Shown in pieces: positions 60,006-63,632 of a DNA stretch of 63,632 bases (within the stretch, counting starts at the first letter, position 1; every line of letters begins with the position of its first letter). The stretch comes from Candidatus Thorarchaeota archaeon (GTDB taxonomy: Archaea; Asgardarchaeota; Thorarchaeia; Thorarchaeales; Thorarchaeaceae): the NCBI GenBank assembly GCA_004524595.1, contig SDOA01000006.1, positions 1-63,632 on the forward strand, written 5' to 3'. Made by a program: the position numbers and the translations under genes. The notes under the pieces are model-generated. The model made no database searches and was not told the DNA's origin. It saw nothing but the letters and a program-made list of their open reading frames with translations.

Positions 60006-60113
60006 AATATATAGACCATAAAAGAAAATTACTGATAAAGTTCTCTGCGGACGAAGTCCCCCGAAGATTTAAGACTAGTATCGCATTGATAAGGTACGGA
60101 GAGAGGTTTGTCT

Positions 60114-60956
60114 GTGTTCAGGAGGTTACTTGGCCGGTCAAAGGAACCGAAAGAGGAAAAGCCTTCCTCAGAGGAAGAAGTAGGTAAATCTAGTGTTCCT
60201 GAGGTGGTCGACGAGAAAACCGTAACCCCTTCAATTCATTTTACACATGTGGAAAAACGACCTGAAGCCGTATCGATGGGTGGTCTTATTGCATCCAAAG
60301 ATGATGTGAATATTGATGTTAAGACTACCGCTGACTTAGCTAAGAGGGCTTTGATCAGCCCACAGACTGCTGCTGAGATTGTGCCTGGAAGGATCCTGAA
60401 ACGAGACGAGGAGGGACGAGTACACATTAAGATTGTATTCTATGGTCCATCTCTCTCTGGAAAGACTACTGCTCTTAGATGGCTTTTTGCTAATATCAGG
60501 TCTCTTGCCAAAGGGAAAATTGTTGAGATTCATGATGAGTTAGGACGAACTACCTTCTTTGACTTTGTGCCCGTCACAGCTAGTGAGAAGATGGTCTTTG
60601 ATGTTTTTACTGTTGCTGGACAGAGAAGACATGCAGCTAGTCGAATCAAAGTACTACGGGACTGTGATGGCCTGATTTTTATGGCTGACTCTACACCTGA
60701 ACAGATGAACGAAAATCTTGCCTCAATTCAAGAACTAAGAATAGCTCTGGGAACAGATAGGATGGCAACATTACCAATAATCGTTTCATTGAATAAGAGG
60801 GACTTGCCAAATGCTCTTCCAGCCGATTACATGGTCCAGATGTTGGACCTTGAGGGATATCCCGTTTTTGCTACAATTGCCACTGAAGGCAAGAATCTTT
60901 TGAGAATGTTTCAGAGAGTACTCCGAGATGCCTTGATATTTAAGGTTGGAATCTAA
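60114..60956 (+). CDS. MglA-like small GTPase with N-terminal extension
   Basis: 280-aa protein. The N-terminal 90 residues are charged and low in structure (RSKEPKEEKPSSEEEVGKSS) with a basic start FRRLLGRSK that may touch the membrane. The GTPase (about 100-275) has G1 YGPSLSGKTTAL, switch EIHDELGRTTFFDF, G3 FTVAGQRRHAA (TVxGQ, the MglA type), G4 LNKRDLP and the end LLRMFQRVLRDAL. GTG 60114 has AGAGG seven bases upstream; TTG 60108 is too close. It is MglA-like by the G3 motif, so the Roadblock protein at 52611 is a candidate partner. Confidence 0.87.
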   Translation: MFRRLLGRSKEPKEEKPSSEEEVGKSSVPEVVDEKTVTPSIHFTHVEKRPEAVSMGGLIASKDDVNIDVKTTADLAKRALISPQTAAEIVPGRILKRDEEGRVHIKIVFYGPSLSGKTTALRWLFANIRSLAKGKIVEIHDELGRTTFFDFVPVTASEKMVFDVFTVAGQRRHAASRIKVLRDCDGLIFMADSTPEQMNENLASIQELRIALGTDRMATLPIIVSLNKRDLPNALPADYMVQMLDLEGYPVFATIATEGKNLLRMFQRVLRDALIFKVGI

Positions 60957-61691
60957 TCACTCCTGTTCAATTGGGAGCTTCCCTTGCTCCAGTTGTCTAA
61001 TCAGAGCGATGAGATCTTCCTCTGCTTGTTCCATGATTAGTCGACCTTTCTCAGAATTTGCTTTTCTGGGATCTCCATACATCGCAGATGGTAACAAATC
61101 TTCTCGATATATTCCTGATATAATTCTAAATTTCGACTTAACTCGATGGGACTCAGCTTTTTTCATATCAACAAGGTCTGGGCGTACATGCATCACCTCT
61201 GAAGTTTCATCTTCTGCTGCATGTCCCCCTGGAGTTTCTTCCACCAACTTTCTTGCAGCTTCTGCGAGATCATTCCACCAGTTGACGATAATCACCACTC
61301 TCTGGCCTTGTTCAGTTGCTTTCGTAGCGGCTAAGCTAATCTCAGGAATATTACCACCGTGACCATTCAATACAATGATATACCGAAATCCATGCTTGAA
61401 AATTCCCTCCATTATAGACGCATAGAAGTTGATTAGAACTTCCGGTGATATCGATATAGTCCCCTCAAATTTATCAAAGACCCAACTATCACCGAACGGA
61501 ATCGTTGGCAAGACTAGCACATTCGTTCTCTCTGCGACCTTCTCTGCAAGATACGCCGGTAGGAGCGAATCTGTAGATAGCGGTAGATGTTTCCCATGTG
61601 CCTCCATTGCGCCAGTGACCATGATTACAATCTCAGTCTTTGATGCCACCTCGCGAAAATTTGCATGCGTTAGTTCAGACCAGAATGGCAT
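60957..61691 (-). CDS. Creatininase-family amidohydrolase
   Basis: 244-aa amidohydrolase of the creatininase family (creatinine amidohydrolase, ArfB-type and mycofactocin peptidase relatives). VTGAMEAHGKHLPLSTDSLL carries the first metal ligands, followed by LNGHGGNIPEISLAA and GGHAAEDETSEVMHVRPDLVD. It is the normal length. The stop abuts the GTPase gene. In archaea some members act in flavin or riboflavin-type pathways; the substrate cannot be set here. Confidence 0.88.
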   Translation of the reverse strand: MPFWSELTHANFREVASKTEIVIMVTGAMEAHGKHLPLSTDSLLPAYLAEKVAERTNVLVLPTIPFGDSWVFDKFEGTISISPEVLINFYASIMEGIFKHGFRYIIVLNGHGGNIPEISLAATKATEQGQRVVIIVNWWNDLAEAARKLVEETPGGHAAEDETSEVMHVRPDLVDMKKAESHRVKSKFRIISGIYREDLLPSAMYGDPRKANSEKGRLIMEQAEEDLIALIRQLEQGKLPIEQE

Positions 61692-61815
61692 TCTTTGTCA
61701 ATCAATCTGAGACCAACGTTCTAATAAAGAAGGTGCATGATAGATTGTAGCAAAATCTGATGTCAACCGAAAAGATGAAAAACAGCAGACGCAGTTCCAC
61801 GTTTCATCTCAACAT

Positions 61816-61888
61816 AGCCCCGTGGTGTAGTGGTCCAGCATAAGCGGTTCTGGCCCGCTTGACCTAGGTTCAAATCCTGGCGGGGCTA
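61816..61888 (+). tRNA. tRNA-Gln (anticodon CTG)
   Basis: Acceptor stem AGCCCCG/CGGGGCT (7 pairs), D stem GTGT/GCAT, anticodon stem AGCGG/CCGCT with loop TTCTGGC (anticodon CTG at 61850-61852), four-base variable loop, T stem CTAGG/CCTGG with loop TTCAAAT, discriminator A at 61888. CCA follows and is encoded at 61889-61891. No intron. It lies between the creatininase gene and the methyltransferase gene. Confidence 0.93.
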
Positions 61889-61891
61889 CCA

Positions 61892-62149
61892 TCTCCATTT
61901 TTGTTCTTTTGTCATAAGTCTGACAAAACTCAGTCTTTGGTTAACACATTTCCTCATCATTACTAAGCATCTGTATCATGTTTAAGTATATCCTCATAGA
62001 TTTAAGTTAAAAATAATTGTGCAATAGCTCAAATTAATGATTTTTCCAGTGGATGTAAAGGTAAGTTCGAAAAATAGAAGGGCTGCGCGATAATTACGTA
62101 ACTAGTAGCCTTTAGTTACATTTATAGGCATAAATGTTCATCGTATAGA
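61892..62149. other. AT-rich gap after tRNA-Gln
   Basis: No gene seen. A T-rich stretch (CATTTTTGTTCTTTTG) directly after the tRNA may end its transcript. A TATA-like CATTTATAGGC (about 62118-62128) lies at the right distance before the small ORF at 62150. Confidence 0.6.
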
Positions 62150-62281
62150 ATGGAAGACAGATTCGCCATTAGGCTCATTCTGAGTTTCCTGTTACTGAGT
62201 CTGCGTCCTCCCGGCGGAGAATCACAGGGGCGGATCGTCTCCCACTTCTTCTACAGAATTAATTCTACAATGATATTATAA
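62150..62281 (+). CDS. Possible leaderless small hydrophobic protein, or small RNA
   Basis: 43-codon ORF with an N-terminal hydrophobic stretch (IRLILSFLLLSL) followed by RPPGGESQGRIVSHFFYRIN. A TATA box is centred about 27 bases before ATG 62150. The same stretch folds at RNA level (CCTGT/ACAGG 62188-62228 enclosing CTCC-CGGC-GGAG; also AGAATTAATTCT), so it could equally be a small RNA. Both readings are unproven. Confidence 0.3.
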   Translation: MEDRFAIRLILSFLLLSLRPPGGESQGRIVSHFFYRINSTMIL

Positions 62282-62489
62282 ACTCTGTAATCCTAGATTT
62301 ACTTTCGCTTACCAACCTCAAGATCATTCATCCGAATAGAGGTGATTGTTTCCCAATTCTATTAGACAGGATAACCATCACATTTGTAGTAGTATTGCTA
62401 TAGTTCTTAGTTCGTCAAAGACAGATTTCACATTCTCATGACAATCTTCTTATCCAAAGCCAGTATAAAGAATAGATGACGTGACTCTA
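62282..62489. other. Gap upstream of methyltransferase
   Basis: No gene seen. CAGTATAAAGAAT (about 62460-62472) is a TATA-like element roughly 25 bases before ATG 62490. Confidence 0.5.
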
Positions 62490-63269
62490 ATGAAATGTGT
62501 TGAACTGGGTTGGAATGAATTCTGGGCAGAGATCTTCAGGGTGAAACATCGTAGGTCTCTCCAGGGTATTCAGTTCTATGATGAGATTGTTGTCGATTTT
62601 TGTATCAAGGTCCTTGGACTTAAGGAAGGTCACGAGATTTTGGACATCGCTTGTGGTGCTGGAAACCAATCTCTAGAATTTGCTACCAGAGGTATGAAAA
62701 TCACTGCGTTTGATATTTCGGACAGACTCATCCAAATCGCAAAAGAGAGCGCGGAGAACAATGGTGTATCAATTAATTTCTTCACAGGTGATATGCTTGA
62801 TATGTCCTTCAAAAATCAGTTCAATGCTGCAGTCTTGCTAAGTCATAGTTTTGGCTTTTTCGACCATAAAGAGAACACTCGTGTATTAAAGGACACCTAT
62901 ACCGCTCTCAAAGATAAAGGGCGTCTTTTATTGGATCTTATGAATCCCTATAATCTTCCCCGATTCCAAAAAACTTGGACTGAGCTTGAGGGTGGCTACT
63001 TGCTGAGTGAGCCACACATTCTAGATGCCCCAGCTGGAGTATTACGAGGTCGCCCAGCAAAATTCATTGATACCGAAAACTCACAGATTGTCATGATGAA
63101 TGAGGATGCGATTTCAAACAACAACATTCGAATGTACACAGCTCTTGAGATTTGCAGTATGCTAGAAGGTGTTGGATTCAAGAAGATTGAACTCTACGGG
63201 CAGAACAAACTCCCACGTATGCAATATTCAGCAGATTCAGAACGTATGGTTGTTGTTGCCCAACGCTAA
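62490..63269 (+). CDS. SAM-dependent methyltransferase
   Basis: 259-aa class I methyltransferase of unknown substrate. Motif I is EILDIACGAGNQSLEFA (about 51-67), the acidic end of strand 2 is ITAFDIS, and motif IV/post I regions are TGDMLDMSF and NAAVLLSHSFGFFDH. LLLDLMNPYNLPRF matches small-molecule or ubiquinone-type methyltransferases. ATG 62490 is preferred to GTG 62481. It stands alone before the EF-2 gene. Confidence 0.82.
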   Translation: MKCVELGWNEFWAEIFRVKHRRSLQGIQFYDEIVVDFCIKVLGLKEGHEILDIACGAGNQSLEFATRGMKITAFDISDRLIQIAKESAENNGVSINFFTGDMLDMSFKNQFNAAVLLSHSFGFFDHKENTRVLKDTYTALKDKGRLLLDLMNPYNLPRFQKTWTELEGGYLLSEPHILDAPAGVLRGRPAKFIDTENSQIVMMNEDAISNNNIRMYTALEICSMLEGVGFKKIELYGQNKLPRMQYSADSERMVVVAQR

Positions 63270-63322
63270 TGTATCCCATGACAAAATCCTTTTAAGATTC
63301 TAAAAAGGCAATCCGCTAAGCG

Positions 63323-63411
63323 ACCGATGAGATGTCATCGGTACCCCGACGAGTTCTCTCGCGATATCTTCACAAGTTGGGGATAGGATATCATTAAGAA
63401 AAATCGCGGAG
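63323..63411 (+). promoter_or_regulatory. Structured 5' leader of EF-2
   Basis: A TATA-like CCTTTTAAGA (63288-63297) predicts transcription near 63319, giving a leader of about 120 bases, long for an archaeal mRNA. It holds stem 1 ACCGATGA/TCATCGGT (63323-63342, loop GATG) and stem 2 CTC-T-CGCGAT (63356-63365) with ATCGCGGAG (63403-63411), nine pairs with one bulge. A six-codon ORF (MVYWYG, from 63426) ends on the EF-2 start. A regulatory role is inference. Confidence 0.5.
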
Positions 63412-63438
63412 AAGTATAATCAATAATGGTGTATTGGT

Positions 63439-63632
63439 ATGGTTAAGATAAAGGACCCCGCAGGAATTAAGAAACTAATTCTATCTGATGATTTAGAACA
63501 CAAGAGAATAATATCAATCTCTGCTCACATCGATCATGGAAAAACTACTACTACAGACTACCTGATGCGCCGTGCAGGACTAATGTCTGATGCTGCCGCA
63601 GGTCAGGCATTAATGACTGATAGCGATGAGGA
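63439..63632 (+). CDS. fusA: Elongation factor 2, N-terminal part (window edge)
   Basis: First 64 codons of archaeal EF-2, the GTPase driving ribosomal translocation; the gene runs off the window. RIISISAHIDHGKTTTTDYL holds the G1 P-loop (AHIDHGKT) as in aEF-2, followed by GLMSDAAAGQALMTDSDE, part of switch I. GGTG lies seven bases before ATG 63439. The gene is truncated by the edge of the window, not by mutation. Confidence 0.92.
   Translation, partial: MVKIKDPAGIKKLILSDDLEHKRIISISAHIDHGKTTTTDYLMRRAGLMSDAAAGQALMTDSDE

Noticed and set aside
1..63632. CRISPR arrays, insertion sequences, prophage genes
   Set aside because: No regularly spaced repeats, transposase-like or phage-structural genes were seen.

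Overview
This window looks like a piece of an Asgard archaeal chromosome, most like a Thorarchaeia-type lineage (tentative; inferred from gene content, and no phylogeny was run). Archaeal informational genes sit beside eukaryote-like ones. The archaeal set includes class I lysyl-tRNA synthetase, archaeal CCA-adding enzyme, TrmY, RtcB, EF-2, XPF-type nuclease and an RPA-like OB protein. The eukaryote-like set includes ribosomal proteins eL13 and eS26, four divergent Ras/Arf/MglA-type small GTPases, a Roadblock/LC7 protein, longin/roadblock-like winged-helix proteins, three V4R/Bet3 (TRAPP-like) proteins and a SNAP-like helical protein. The DNA is moderately AT-rich by eye. Genes are tightly packed, often overlap by 1-8 bases, and use many GTG/TTG starts. 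No insertion sequence, prophage or CRISPR array was seen.

Layout. 1-8258: end of a 2-oxoacid:ferredoxin oxidoreductase operon, PAC2 protein, CDF metal transporter, aminotransferase, glutamine synthetase, DUF72 protein, a secreted anchored protein and two small genes. 8384-14935: eL13 fused to a helix-hairpin-helix domain, a PfkB kinase, then two copies of a two-gene module (roadblock-like/winged-helix protein plus Bet3-like V4R protein) and a third V4R gene. 15007-27492: membrane regulator, ABC/FtsX exporter, lysK, CDP-alcohol phosphatidyltransferase and PfkB pair, PadR-trmY, eS26, cca-HDAC, NUDIX and MBL proteins. 27666-32935: helical proteins, a minimal ABC exporter, an RHH regulator, a Rab-like GTPase and an M42 peptidase. 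32996-38351: myo-inositol-phosphate synthase, XPF-type nuclease, a DUF4430/ECF-like uptake cluster behind a near-perfect palindrome, and thymidylate kinase. 38504-48557: longin-like protein, candidate structured RNA, Arf-like GTPase with a long acidic tail, OB protein, nucleotide hydrolase, EamA transporter, rtcB, selenocysteine-containing selD, a divergent GTPase and a TPR protein. 48668-58205: a 1280-residue surface protein with a caspase-like domain, Roadblock protein, and the archaeal CoA pathway (CoaBC, pantoate kinase, phosphopantothenate synthetase, ketopantoate reductase). 58195-63632: MBL protein, class V aminotransferase, MglA-like GTPase, creatininase, tRNA-Gln, methyltransferase and the start of EF-2 behind a structured leader.

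Main observations. (1) selD is really 344 codons with an in-frame TGA at codon 15 exactly at the family's Cys/Sec site; conventional calling removes the first 58 codons. Two hairpins follow its stop codon and are SECIS candidates. (2) The paired roadblock-like plus Bet3-like modules resemble, in domain composition, the longin/Bet3 pairs of eukaryotic TRAPP. (3) Ketopantoate reductase has no ATG/GTG/TTG start; an ACG placed correctly behind a Shine-Dalgarno sequence is the best start. (4) A structured leader precedes EF-2, and a GC-rich multi-hairpin block lies at 39833-39999. (5) Several small genes below 60 codons are placed about 25 nt downstream of TATA boxes, consistent with leaderless mRNAs.
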